From Hydrogenophilales bacterium 12-61-10 (GTDB taxonomy: Bacteria; Pseudomonadota; Gammaproteobacteria; Burkholderiales; Thiobacillaceae), in contig NCCT01000025.1 in assembly GCA_002279795.1 (NCBI GenBank), positions 1-42,306 of the forward strand: DNA of 42,306 nt, in the 5' to 3' direction. Within the stretch, counting starts at the first letter, position 1; each line of letters starts with the position of its first letter. A program made the position numbers and the translations under genes. The notes beneath the pieces were generated by a model that searched no databases, was not told where the DNA came from, and worked only from the letters and a program-made list of their open reading frames with translations. Below, one piece after another: positions 29,746-37,703 of this stretch.

Positions 29746-32292
29746 TTAGCGGGGAGCGGTAAGCGGTGAGGGGAGCGCAGGCGCGGCGGCAGGTGGGTTC
29801 GGTTTGTAGTCCGACAAGCGCAGCGCGTTCAGCACCACGAGCAGCGAGCTGACCGACATGCCGATGCCGGCCAGCCAGGGCGTGACATGACCGAACGCAG
29901 CGGCGGGGATGGCGATGAGGTTGTAGCCGAGCGCCCAGCCGAGATTCTGGCGAATGATCTGCTGGGTCTTGCGGGCCAGGGCGACGCCGTCGGCCAGCGT
30001 GGCGAGACGCGAGCCAAGCATGACCATGTCGGCGGCGGCCTGCGCGACGTCGGCGCCTTCGCCCATGGCGATCGACACCTGCGCGCCGGCCAGCACCGGC
30101 GCATCGTTGATGCCGTCGCCCACCATGGCGACGATGCGGGCCTGGCTTTGCAGTGTTTTCACGTACGCCAGCTTGTCTTCCGGCAGCGCGCCGGCGTGCC
30201 AGTCATCAATGCCGAGTTGTTGCGCGGTGGCCTTTACCGCACCTTCGGCGTCGCCCGACAGCAGATGCAGGCGCAGACCTTGTGCGCGTAGCGCAGCCAG
30301 CGCGGCGGGGGCATCGGCGCGCGGCGTGTCGGCCAGCGCAAACCAGGCGATCAGTTCGTCGCTGGCAGCCAGCGCGATCCAGCTCTCGTGCCCGTTTTTA
30401 GGGTGCTCGTGCCCGTTGGGGTATTCATGCCCGCTCGCGGGGTGCTTGCCGCCAGAGGGTTCGGGCGGGGTGTGAGCCGGCGCGGCGAAGCGGGGCGAGC
30501 CGAGGCGGTACGTGCGCCTGTCGACTTCGCCCTCGACACCGCGGCCGGGTGTGTTGCGGACGCCGCTGGCAGTGAGAATTGAGTGGGGGGCAGCCTCACG
30601 CAGCGCGCGCGCGATGGGGTGCTCGGACCCGGCTTCGAGCGCAGCAGCGATTGCGCTGACTTCGTTTTCGTTGCGCCCGCCCAGCGGCACCACGCGGCGA
30701 ACCGACAAGCGTCCTTGCGTCAGGGTGCCGGTCTTGTCGAACACCAGATCGGTGGCGCGCGCCAGCGTTTCGAGCGCGTGGCCGCGCGTGGTCAGCAACC
30801 CCAGCCGGGTCAGCCGCCCGGTGGCGGTGGTCAGCGCCGCGGGGGTCGCCAGGCCAAGAGCGCAGGGACAGGTGACGACCAGGATCGACACCACGATCCA
30901 CAGCACTTTCGACGGGTCGATGAGATACCACGCCACACCGACCAGCACGGTAATCAGCAGCAGCAGGCCGACGAACCAGGCGGCGGCGCGGTCGGCTAGC
31001 TGGCCGATGCGCGGCTTCTCGCTCTGCGCGCGGTCGAGCAGGCGCACGATCGACGCCAGCCGCGTGTCTGCGCCGAGTTTTTCAACTTGTATCACCAGCG
31101 GGCTGGCCTGATTGAGGCTGCCGCCGACTACCTTCGCGTCCCTGCTTTTTGAGACCGGCAGCGATTCGCCGGTCAGCATGGCTTCGCTCACCGCGCTGTC
31201 GCCGTCAATCACCACGCCGTCGGCGGGCAGGGTTTCGCCGGGGCGCACCAGAATATGGTCGCCGACCGCCAGCCGTGCAACCGGCACCTGTTCCTCGTCG
31301 CGCAAAGGCCAGTTGGGCAGCCGCGTGGTGGCGGCCGGAATCAGCTTGACCAGTTCTTCCACCGCCGCACCGGCGCGGCGGCGCGCGTTCATTTCGAGAA
31401 AGCGCCCGGTCAGCAGCAGAAAGATGAACATGGTGACCGAGTCGTAATACACCTCGCCATGGCCGAAAAACGTGGCGTACACGCTGGCGATGAAGGCAGT
31501 GCCGACGCCGAGCGCCACCGGCACGTCCATGCCGAGGGTGCGGCGCTTGAGGTCGCGCCAGGCGCCGATAAAAAACGGCCACGCTGAATACAGCACTACC
31601 GGAATGGTCAGAATCAGGCTTGCCCAGCGCATCAACAGACGGATGTCGTCGGTCATGTCGGTGGCGGTGTAGGCGGGCAGCGCGTACATCATCACCTGCA
31701 TCATGCCGAGCCCGGCGATGGCCAGCCGCTTGATCGCGGTGTTGCGCTCGCGCTTGTAGATGTCGTCGGAGCGGCCGGGGTCGAAGGGGTGGGCGATGTA
31801 GCCGATGTCGGACACCGCCTTCAAAATCGCCGATAGCTGGATGCGGCTGTTGTTCCAGCGCACCCGCGCGCGGCGGGTGGCGTAGTTGATCTCCACCGAC
31901 AGCACGCCGGGCAGCGCCGCGATGTGGCGCTCGTTGAGCCAGATGCACGCGGCGCAGACGATGTTTTCCAGAATCAGCGCGGCCTCGCGGATGTGTTCCG
32001 CCTCCACGCGCACAAAGCTTTCCTGGATTTCTGGCAGGTCGTACAGACCCAGTTGCGCCAACTCGGCTTCGGCCGCCTGCGGCGTGGCGGGCAGCACGGT
32101 GCGGTGGGTGTAATAGGCGCCCTGGCCGCTGTCGATGATGGTTTGCGCCACTGCCTGGCAGCCACGACAGCAGGCTTGTCGGGGCTTTTCCTCGAACTGG
32201 ATGGGATAGTGAGCGCCGTCAGGTACCGGCAGGCCGCAGTGAAAGCAGGCCAAAAAAGAGGGGGCGTCCGTGTGCCCAGGAGAGGAACTCAC
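29746..32292 (-). CDS. ccoI: P1B-type copper-translocating ATPase CcoI/FixI
   Basis: Exports copper to the periplasm for cbb3 oxidase assembly. The 848-residue protein has an N-terminal Cys cluster (CFHCGLPVP, ACCRGCQAVA), a metal-binding domain with CAAC, and about eight membrane helices. CPC occurs in VTCPCALGLATPAAL (about 475), DKTGTLTQG holds the phosphorylated Asp (about 518), and SEHPIARAL and MVGDGINDAPVLAGA are also present. The nucleotide-binding domain carries an unusual histidine-rich insert near 605-632 with three GHE repeats. The C-terminal tail SPLTAPR is encoded inside heptad repeat sequence. It lies between ompW upstream and ccoS downstream. Confidence 0.95.
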   Translation of the reverse strand: MSSSPGHTDAPSFLACFHCGLPVPDGAHYPIQFEEKPRQACCRGCQAVAQTIIDSGQGAYYTHRTVLPATPQAAEAELAQLGLYDLPEIQESFVRVEAEHIREAALILENIVCAACIWLNERHIAALPGVLSVEINYATRRARVRWNNSRIQLSAILKAVSDIGYIAHPFDPGRSDDIYKRERNTAIKRLAIAGLGMMQVMMYALPAYTATDMTDDIRLLMRWASLILTIPVVLYSAWPFFIGAWRDLKRRTLGMDVPVALGVGTAFIASVYATFFGHGEVYYDSVTMFIFLLLTGRFLEMNARRRAGAAVEELVKLIPAATTRLPNWPLRDEEQVPVARLAVGDHILVRPGETLPADGVVIDGDSAVSEAMLTGESLPVSKSRDAKVVGGSLNQASPLVIQVEKLGADTRLASIVRLLDRAQSEKPRIGQLADRAAAWFVGLLLLITVLVGVAWYLIDPSKVLWIVVSILVVTCPCALGLATPAALTTATGRLTRLGLLTTRGHALETLARATDLVFDKTGTLTQGRLSVRRVVPLGGRNENEVSAIAAALEAGSEHPIARALREAAPHSILTASGVRNTPGRGVEGEVDRRTYRLGSPRFAAPAHTPPEPSGGKHPASGHEYPNGHEHPKNGHESWIALAASDELIAWFALADTPRADAPAALAALRAQGLRLHLLSGDAEGAVKATAQQLGIDDWHAGALPEDKLAYVKTLQSQARIVAMVGDGINDAPVLAGAQVSIAMGEGADVAQAAADMVMLGSRLATLADGVALARKTQQIIRQNLGWALGYNLIAIPAAAFGHVTPWLAGIGMSVSSLLVVLNALRLSDYKPNPPAAAPALPSPLTAPR
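29751..29771. repeat. Degenerate heptad repeat at ccoI/ccoS junction
   Basis: Three tandem units on the plus strand (GGGGAGC, GGTAAGC, GGTGAGG), preceded by looser copies from about 29736. It covers the end of ccoI and the ribosome-binding region of ccoS. Confidence 0.55.
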
Positions 32293-32306
32293 GAAGCGCC
32301 CCGCAA

Positions 32307-32340
32307 AAGGACGTTACAACACGAAGGACGTTACAACACG
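32307..32340. repeat. 17-bp perfect tandem duplication before ccoI
   Basis: AAGGACGTTACAACACG at 32307-32323 is repeated at 32324-32340 with no spacer. It falls in the ompW-ccoI intergenic stretch, adjoining a terminator hairpin. Confidence 0.95.
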
Positions 32341-32370
32341 GCAGGCACGGGAGAGAGAGCGTGCCTGCCG
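32339..32370 (-). terminator. Hairpin terminator after ompW
   Basis: A perfect 11-bp stem (CGGCAGGCACG with CGTGCCTGCCG) with a 10-base loop starts about 20 bases after the ompW stop. No T run follows on the minus strand, so it may be a weak or Rho-assisted terminator. Confidence 0.6.
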
Positions 32371-32390
32371 CTTCCGTCAAACCCTGCGTA

Positions 32391-32966
32391 TCAGAAACGA
32401 AAGCCGTAGCCGATGCCCCAGACAACGGGGTCGATGTCCAAGTCGGTGAGCTTGGCACCGTTGGCCTGAACTTCGGTTCCGATCCAGATTTTTTTGACAT
32501 CCAGGTTGATATACCCATTTTCGGTGACTTTGATATCGACGCCTGCCTGCAGCGCGCCGCCAAAACTGTTGCTGTCCAGGGTCAGACCCGGTGCGAGGTC
32601 GACATTATAGAAGCGGGTGTAGTTCAGGCCGGCACCGACATAGGGCTTGACCATGCCGGACGGCATGAAGTGATATTGCAGGGTGAGCGTGGGCGGCAGG
32701 TGATTGACCTTGCCCAGGCTGGCACCGTTCAGGGTCACTTCGTGACGCGCCGTTGCCAGAATGAGTTCCATCCCGATGTTCGGCGTAAGGAAATAAGTGA
32801 AATCGACTTCCGGAACCCATTCGCTGGAAACATCCAGCCCCGCGACAGATGAGCTCACATCGGGGGCGATATTGATGGCGCGGGCACGCATCATCCAGTT
32901 GTCGTCGGCAATGGCGGCGAGAGGCAGTGCAACGATCAGTGCAGCGGCGAGGAGAGTGGATTTCAT
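32391..32966 (-). CDS. ompW: OmpW family outer membrane protein
   Basis: Small outer-membrane beta-barrel for hydrophobic compounds or stress adaptation. The 191-residue precursor has a signal peptide MKSTLLAAALIVALPLAAIA, alternating hydrophobic strands, FLTPNIGMELILATARHEV and KPYVGAGLNYTRFYN, and a C-terminal GIGYGFRF ending in Phe, the barrel-assembly signal. It has its own plausible promoter, and a hairpin separates it from ccoI. Confidence 0.93.
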   Translation of the reverse strand: MKSTLLAAALIVALPLAAIADDNWMMRARAINIAPDVSSSVAGLDVSSEWVPEVDFTYFLTPNIGMELILATARHEVTLNGASLGKVNHLPPTLTLQYHFMPSGMVKPYVGAGLNYTRFYNVDLAPGLTLDSNSFGGALQAGVDIKVTENGYINLDVKKIWIGTEVQANGAKLTDLDIDPVVWGIGYGFRF

Positions 32967-32999
32967 TTTTTAGTCCTTATCAGCATTGAAGATATGTAA

Positions 33000-33028
33000 A
33001 TCTTATTATGCAATTTGTTGGACTGCAA
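33000..33028 (-). promoter_or_regulatory. Putative sigma-70 promoter of ompW
   Basis: On the minus strand, TTGCAG (33023-33028) and TAAGAT (33000-33005) have a 17-base spacer. The start would lie near 32993, with a short leader before the ATG at 32966. Both boxes are imperfect. Confidence 0.35.
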
Positions 33029-33057
33029 GTTCCATTTGCATCCGCTACCATGAAGTC

Positions 33058-33750
33058 ATGATCGAACGTCGCCAAAATGCAACAGTCTTCCCGCCGGTCG
33101 AGACGGCGCTGACCGAGCCCAACGGACTGCTGGCGCAGGGCGGCAGCCTGTCGCCGGAATGGCTGCTGGACGCCTACCGCCACGGGATCTTTCCCTGGTT
33201 CAATCCCGGCGAACCCATTCTGTGGTGGAGCCCGGACCCGCGCATGGTGCTGCTGCCGGGCGATATCCGTGTGACCCGGTCGTTGGCAAAACGCATGCGC
33301 AACGCCGGCTTCGAACTGCGGGTCGACACGGCTTTTGTGGCGGTGATGCGGGGCTGCGGCGAGCCGCGGGATGACGCAGGCGGCACCTGGATTTCGGACA
33401 CGATGGTGGCGGCCTACAGCCGCCTGTTCGACGCCGGCTATGCGCATTCGGTGGAAACCTGGCACGACGACCGTCTGGTAGGCGGTCTCTATGGCGTGGC
33501 CATCGGCCGCATGTTTTACGGCGAGTCGATGTTCAGCCGCGAACCCGATGCGTCGAAGTTCGCGCTGGTGCGGCTGGCACAGCAGTTGCAGCAATGGGAA
33601 TTCGGCATGATCGACTGCCAGATGGAGACCGCGCATTTGTCCAGCATGGGCGCGCGCACGATCCCGCGTGCGGCATTCGTGACGCGGCTGGCAGAGTTGG
33701 TAAACTTGCCGCATCGACCCGGCCCCTGGACTTTCGATGTATCCGACTGA
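33058..33750 (+). CDS. aat: Leucyl/phenylalanyl-tRNA--protein transferase
   Basis: Attaches Leu or Phe from tRNA to proteins with N-terminal Arg or Lys, marking them for ClpS/ClpAP. The 230-residue protein shows [68 protein letters not shown] and the C-terminal [24 protein letters not shown] start at 33058; an open frame reaches back to 32986. It is divergent from ompW and overlaps bpt by 14 bases. Confidence 0.96.
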   Translation: MIERRQNATVFPPVETALTEPNGLLAQGGSLSPEWLLDAYRHGIFPWFNPGEPILWWSPDPRMVLLPGDIRVTRSLAKRMRNAGFELRVDTAFVAVMRGCGEPRDDAGGTWISDTMVAAYSRLFDAGYAHSVETWHDDRLVGGLYGVAIGRMFYGESMFSREPDASKFALVRLAQQLQQWEFGMIDCQMETAHLSSMGARTIPRAAFVTRLAELVNLPHRPGPWTFDVSD

Positions 33751-34456
33751 GCCTCCCTTCCAGCGCATCCAGTTTTACCTGACCGCGCCCTACGACTGCA
33801 GCTATCTGCCGGGGCAGCGCTCGCGTTCGCAGGTTGCCACGCCCACCCACCTGATCGACCCCCAGGCCTACAGTGCGCTGATCCGCGCCGGCTTTCGCCG
33901 CAGCGGCCAGTTCACCTACCGGCCGCATTGTGAAGCCTGCCGCGCCTGCGTGCCGGCGCGGGTGCGCGTCGCCGAATTCGTTCCCAACCGCAGCCAGCGC
34001 CGCTGCGAAAAACGCAACCGCCATCTTGCCGCACGGTTTTTGCCGCTGGATTACAAGGACGAACACTTCGATCTGTATCGCCGCTATCAGGCTGCCCGTC
34101 ACATGGGCGGCGGCATGGATCGCGACGATGCCGACCAGTACCGGCAGTTTTTGCTGTCGTCGAATGTCGACAGCGTGCTGGTCGAGTTCCGCGATGGCGA
34201 CACGCTGGTGATGCTGTCGGTCATTGATCAGATCGACGACGGCCTGTCGGCGGTCTACACCTTCTTCGACCCGGCGCGCGAAGCCGACAGCCTCGGCGTC
34301 TACGGCGTGCTGTGGCAGATCGAACTGGCGAAGCGGCTGGAATTGCCCTATCTCTACCTCGGCTACTGGATCGCCGAAAGCCGCAAGATGGCTTACAAGC
34401 AGCTGTATCAGCCGCTGGAAGGGCTGCTCGACGGATGCTGGCAGGCCATCACCTGA
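33737..34456 (+). CDS. bpt: Aspartate/glutamate leucyltransferase
   Basis: Bpt adds Leu to N-terminal Asp or Glu, complementary to Aat in the bacterial N-degron pathway. The 239-residue product has [17 protein letters not shown], the Cys motif [22 protein letters not shown], and near the C-terminus [17 protein letters not shown], which is diagnostic of the arginyl/leucyl-transferase fold. It overlaps aat by 14 bases and the next gene by 22. Confidence 0.95.
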   Translation: MYPTEPPFQRIQFYLTAPYDCSYLPGQRSRSQVATPTHLIDPQAYSALIRAGFRRSGQFTYRPHCEACRACVPARVRVAEFVPNRSQRRCEKRNRHLAARFLPLDYKDEHFDLYRRYQAARHMGGGMDRDDADQYRQFLLSSNVDSVLVEFRDGDTLVMLSVIDQIDDGLSAVYTFFDPAREADSLGVYGVLWQIELAKRLELPYLYLGYWIAESRKMAYKQLYQPLEGLLDGCWQAIT

Positions 34457-35301
34457 GTCTTGCGCTGCTGTGCGCGCTGGCTCTTAACGGTTGTGCACTG
34501 ACGGTCAGCAACCCACGCGCGCTGATTCCGCTCGACCGTTTTGTCCCGCTGGAACAGGACAAGCGGGTCTGGGTCGAGCCCGGTTACGAAGCCTACGGCG
34601 CCCGCGTGGCCGCGGTGCTGCCCGCCGCCATCACCCAGGTCGAAGCCGCGCATTATCTGCCCTTCGCCCGTTCGCCTCGCGTCTACGTCTGCGGCACGGC
34701 TGCCTGTTTCAAGCGCTATGTGCTGACGCCCAAACTTTCCGCCGCGGTGGTGCCGGACAATCGCCTGATCCTGTCGCCCAATCTCAACAACGGCGAAATC
34801 CAGCGTCTGCCCGCGTTGCTGGTCCACGAACTCGCGCACCTGCACCTGGGGCAGCGCATCGGCCACTATCACAGCAGCCTGCCGGTATGGTTCCACGAAG
34901 GCTGGGCCTCGCTGACCGCCAAGGGTGGGGGGGCGGAATACGTCACCGATGCGCAAACGCGGCAAGCCATACGCGCCGGGCACCGGGTCAACCTGACCCT
35001 GCGCGACCTGCCCGGGATGCGTCACCGCGCTGCGTCCTCCAAGCTCGGCGTGTTCGAGTTCTATCGCCAGTCGATGCTGCTGGTCGGCTGGCTGAAGGCA
35101 CAGGACGAAGCGCGTTTCCGCCAGTTCGTGCTCGCCGTGCAAAACAACACCGACTTTGAAATCGCCTTCTGGGATGTCTATGGCAAGGGATCCGCCAGCA
35201 AACTCGCGGGCTATTACGACGAGGTTCTGGGCGATAATTCCGCCGACGAACTGCCCGTTCAAGCGGCTCCTGCTGCCCCTCAATCGAATCTTGCGCCATG
35301 A
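34435..35301 (+). CDS. Predicted lipoprotein zinc metallopeptidase (gluzincin-like)
   Basis: No named family assignment is certain. The 288-residue product starts [20 protein letters not shown], a signal peptide ending in a lipobox-like ALNGC, so it is probably a membrane-anchored lipoprotein. His131-Glu-Leu-Ala-His135 is a HExxH zinc motif, and HEGWASLTA (His154-Glu155) about 20 residues later supplies a possible Glu ligand, as in Peptidase-MA-like gluzincins. The rest, including the Cys pair YVCGTAACF and the C-terminal Pro/Ala-rich tail, is not recognised. It overlaps bpt by 22 bases and thyA by 4, so it seems to be made with the N-degron transferases. Its substrate is unknown. Confidence 0.75.
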   Translation: MLAGHHLSLALLCALALNGCALTVSNPRALIPLDRFVPLEQDKRVWVEPGYEAYGARVAAVLPAAITQVEAAHYLPFARSPRVYVCGTAACFKRYVLTPKLSAAVVPDNRLILSPNLNNGEIQRLPALLVHELAHLHLGQRIGHYHSSLPVWFHEGWASLTAKGGGAEYVTDAQTRQAIRAGHRVNLTLRDLPGMRHRAASSKLGVFEFYRQSMLLVGWLKAQDEARFRQFVLAVQNNTDFEIAFWDVYGKGSASKLAGYYDEVLGDNSADELPVQAAPAAPQSNLAP

Positions 35302-36092
35302 AACCTTATCTCGACCTGATGCGTCACGTGCTTGAGCACGGCACCCGAAAAGACGACCGCACCGGCACCGGAACCTTGTCCGTGTTCGGCTGGCAGATGC
35401 GCTACAACCTCGCCGAAGGTTTTCCGCTTGTCACCACCAAGAAATGTCACCTGCGCTCCATCCTCCACGAACTGCTGTGGTTTTTGCAGGGCGACACCAA
35501 CATCCAATACCTGAAGGAAAACGGCGTCTCGATCTGGGACGAATGGGCCGATGAAAACGGCGACCTCGGCCCGGTCTACGGCCATCAGTGGCGCAGCTGG
35601 CCCAAGCCCGACGGCGGCGCCATCGACCAGATCAGCGAGGCCGTCAAAACGCTGAAGACCAATCCCGACTCGCGCCGCATCATCGTCTCGGCGTGGAACG
35701 TAGCCGACCTCGACAAGATGGCGCTGGCGCCGTGCCACGCCTTCTTCCAGTTCTATGTTGCCGACGGCAAGCTTTCGTGCCAGTTGTATCAGCGCAGCGC
35801 CGACATTTTTCTCGGCGTGCCGTTCAACATCGCCTCCTATGCGCTGCTGACACTGATGATGGCGCAGGTGACAGGCCTCAAGCCGGGCGACTTCGTCCAT
35901 ACCCTGGGCGATGCCCACCTGTATCTGAACCACCTCGACCAGACGCGCGAGCAACTAAGCCGCGAGCCGCGCCCGCTGCCGACGATAACGCTGAATCCCG
36001 AAGTGAACGATATCTTCGCGTTCCGCTTCGAGGACTTCACCCTGAGCGGCTACGACCCGCACCCTGCGATCAAGGCGCCAGTGGCTGTTTAG
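35298..36092 (+). CDS. thyA: Thymidylate synthase
   Basis: Methylates dUMP to dTMP with methylenetetrahydrofolate, giving dihydrofolate that FolA reduces. The 264-residue length equals E. coli ThyA. The nucleophile is Cys146 in [12 protein letters not shown], the phosphate site is [11 protein letters not shown], and [20 protein letters not shown] is also conserved. The ATG overlaps the upstream peptidase gene by 4 bases; folA follows directly. Confidence 0.98.
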   Translation: MKPYLDLMRHVLEHGTRKDDRTGTGTLSVFGWQMRYNLAEGFPLVTTKKCHLRSILHELLWFLQGDTNIQYLKENGVSIWDEWADENGDLGPVYGHQWRSWPKPDGGAIDQISEAVKTLKTNPDSRRIIVSAWNVADLDKMALAPCHAFFQFYVADGKLSCQLYQRSADIFLGVPFNIASYALLTLMMAQVTGLKPGDFVHTLGDAHLYLNHLDQTREQLSREPRPLPTITLNPEVNDIFAFRFEDFTLSGYDPHPAIKAPVAV

Positions 36093-36118
36093 TGAGCGGT
36101 GAACGGTAAGCAGTGAGT
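36091..36118. repeat. Degenerate heptad repeat between thyA and folA
   Basis: Four tandem units: AGTGAGC, GGTGAAC, GGTAAGC, AGTGAGT. The array starts on the thyA stop codon and ends just before folA, in the plus orientation. It is the clearest of three related arrays. Confidence 0.7.
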
Positions 36119-36127
36119 GGAAAAATC

Positions 36128-36631
36128 ATGAGCCCAAACAAACCGCGCATCAGCGTCATCGCCGCGCTTGCCAAAAACCGCGTCATCGGCATCGAAAACC
36201 GTTTGCCCTGGCGGCTGCCGGAAGACCTCGCCCACTTCAAGGCACTCACGCTTAACCACCCGATTTTGATGGGCCGCAAGACCTTCGAGTCGCTCGGTCG
36301 TCCGCTGCCCGGACGCACCAACATCGTCATCACCCGCAACCCGGACTATTGCAAGGACGGCTGCGTGGTCGCTGCCTCCATCCCCGCCGCGCTCGCGCTG
36401 TGCGCGGAGGCCGACGAAGTCTTCTTCATCGGCGGCGCCGAGCTCTACGCCCAAGCCATCCCGCTGGCCGATCGTTTGTATCTGACCGAAGTCGACATCG
36501 AAGCCAAGGGCGACGCGTGGTTTCCCGACTACGACCGCAGCGCTTTCAGGGAAGTCTCGCGCGAGTCGCACACCGGTGAGAAGGGCGATGCACTGGGGTT
36601 TGATTTTGTGGTGTACGAGCGGCATACGTAG
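36128..36631 (+). CDS. folA: Dihydrofolate reductase
   Basis: Reduces dihydrofolate to tetrahydrofolate with NADPH. The 167-residue protein shows ISVIAALAKNRVIGIENRLPWRLPEDLAHFK (Trp-Arg-Leu-Pro-Glu-Asp, with the acidic substrate contact), ILMGRKTFESLGRPLPGR and FFIGGAELYAQAI. I favour the ATG at 36128, with GGAAAAA a few bases before; a GTG at 36113 is possible. The thyA-folA order is common. Confidence 0.96.
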   Translation: MSPNKPRISVIAALAKNRVIGIENRLPWRLPEDLAHFKALTLNHPILMGRKTFESLGRPLPGRTNIVITRNPDYCKDGCVVAASIPAALALCAEADEVFFIGGAELYAQAIPLADRLYLTEVDIEAKGDAWFPDYDRSAFREVSRESHTGEKGDALGFDFVVYERHT

Positions 36632-36642
36632 AGGAAGCAACC

Positions 36643-37185
36643 ATGATCGAGAAGCTCGCGGAAGCCATCAACGCGTTACACCGTATTCCCACTCAATTGC
36701 TTTTGGTTGCGGGCCTTGCTGCGGGTTTCATTCTCTTCATTCCAGAGTTTCTGGCGACAACACTTGCGGTCGATGGTTTTCGTAAGGAGTACCGTGTTTT
36801 CCTTGGCCCGGGCCTTGTCTTGGTTGCCGCTTGGCTATTGGCTCGTTTATTCATTGCAGCAACAGGTCATTTGCGTGAACGTGAAAATTTGCGGAAGCTA
36901 ATGGAGCAATTAAATGACCTTACCTCCCAGGAGAAGGGGTATCTAGCGACTTTCATCGTTGCAGGGAACACGACAATCTATGTTGCTATGGACGACGGCA
37001 TTATCGGTGGGCTTCGTGCAAGGAACATCGTGTATCGCTCCAGCAATATTTTTACTCAGCTCAACGGTATTCCATACAACCTCCAGCCGTGGGCACGTGA
37101 GCATCTGAGTGAAAACCCACAGCTATTGGAAGGCGCAGAAGGACGTCCCCAAACTCCTAGGGAGAAGTTGCGTACTTCTTGGTAG
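36643..37185 (+). CDS. Superinfection exclusion protein B-like membrane protein
   Basis: A 180-residue product resembling the SieB superinfection exclusion family, which in prophages blocks incoming phage growth. Two membrane helices lie at about 19-39 and 52-73, then a cytoplasmic domain with LTSQEKGYLATFIVAGNTT, DDGIIGGLRARNIVYRSSN and IPYNLQPWAREHLSENPQLL, a pattern I associate with SieB-like proteins from memory only. Base composition is clearly AT-richer than folA and yjdM on either side, which suggests horizontal gain. A terminator-like hairpin follows. Function is inferred; a phage role is not shown by the sequence. Confidence 0.7.
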   Translation: MIEKLAEAINALHRIPTQLLLVAGLAAGFILFIPEFLATTLAVDGFRKEYRVFLGPGLVLVAAWLLARLFIAATGHLRERENLRKLMEQLNDLTSQEKGYLATFIVAGNTTIYVAMDDGIIGGLRARNIVYRSSNIFTQLNGIPYNLQPWAREHLSENPQLLEGAEGRPQTPREKLRTSW

Positions 37186-37228
37186 TCAGCCCAATCTACG
37201 ATGCTCTATGGTGGGCGGCTGATTTTTT
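37186..37228 (+). terminator. Possible terminator after SieB-like gene
   Basis: TCAGCC at 37186-37191 pairs with GGCTGA at 37217-37222, with six T residues directly after. The loop is large (25 bases), so it is only moderately convincing. It begins right after the stop codon. Confidence 0.45.
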
Positions 37229-37288
37229 GAATGCTTACAAGGAATGCAGAATGAATGATTGCAACGAAATGATGCACAGGACTGCAGC

Positions 37289-37627
37289 ATGAGCGGAATA
37301 CCCAAGTGTCCGCAGTGCGGTTCGGAATATGCCTACGAAGACGGCGGGATGTACGTGTGCCCGGAATGCGCCCATGAATGGCCGCAAGATGCAGCAGCGG
37401 GTGCGGATGAGGCGCGCGTCGTGCGTGACTCCAACGGCAATACGCTGCAGGACGGCGACACGGTGACGGTGATCAAGGATCTGAAGGTCAAGGGTTCGTC
37501 GCTGGTCGTTAAGGTCGGCACCAAGGTGAAGAACATTCGCCTGGTCGAAGGCGATCACGACATCGACTGCAAGATCGATGGCATCGGCCAGATGGGCTTG
37601 AAATCGGAGTTTGTGCGGAAGATGTAG
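37289..37627 (+). CDS. yjdM: PhnA-domain zinc ribbon protein YjdM
   Basis: A 112-residue protein with an N-terminal zinc ribbon (CPQCG at 8-12 and CPECAHEWP at about 25-33) and a compact beta domain containing [17 protein letters not shown] and [22 protein letters not shown]. This matches PhnA/YjdM in order and length. Despite the old name it is not known to act on phosphonates generally. I start at 37289 ([11 protein letters not shown]); an in-frame upstream start at 37259 is less likely. A bidirectional terminator follows. Confidence 0.93.
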   Translation: MSGIPKCPQCGSEYAYEDGGMYVCPECAHEWPQDAAAGADEARVVRDSNGNTLQDGDTVTVIKDLKVKGSSLVVKVGTKVKNIRLVEGDHDIDCKIDGIGQMGLKSEFVRKM

Positions 37628-37656
37628 GGCACCCGGATCGCTGCGGGTGCATCGCA

Positions 37657-37686
37657 ACAAAAACGGGGCCGCGGCCCCGTTTTTGT
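37657..37686. terminator. Perfect 30-bp palindrome, bidirectional terminator
   Basis: ACAAAAACGGGGCC, GC, GGCCCCGTTTTTGT form one uninterrupted palindrome. The GC-rich stem is flanked by A and T runs on each side, so it can end yjdM (plus) and fccB (minus), which converge here. Confidence 0.9.
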
Positions 37687-37703
37687 TTGCGGCCATTTCC
37701 CGA

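Noticed and set aside
32967-33057. FNR-type site between ompW and aat
   Set aside because: TTCAA-N4-GATAA is too far from TTGAT-N4-ATCAA to support a call.
37289-37627. yjdM as a phosphonate-degradation gene
   Set aside because: The PhnA name is historical; no phosphonate genes are nearby, so I did not assign that role.
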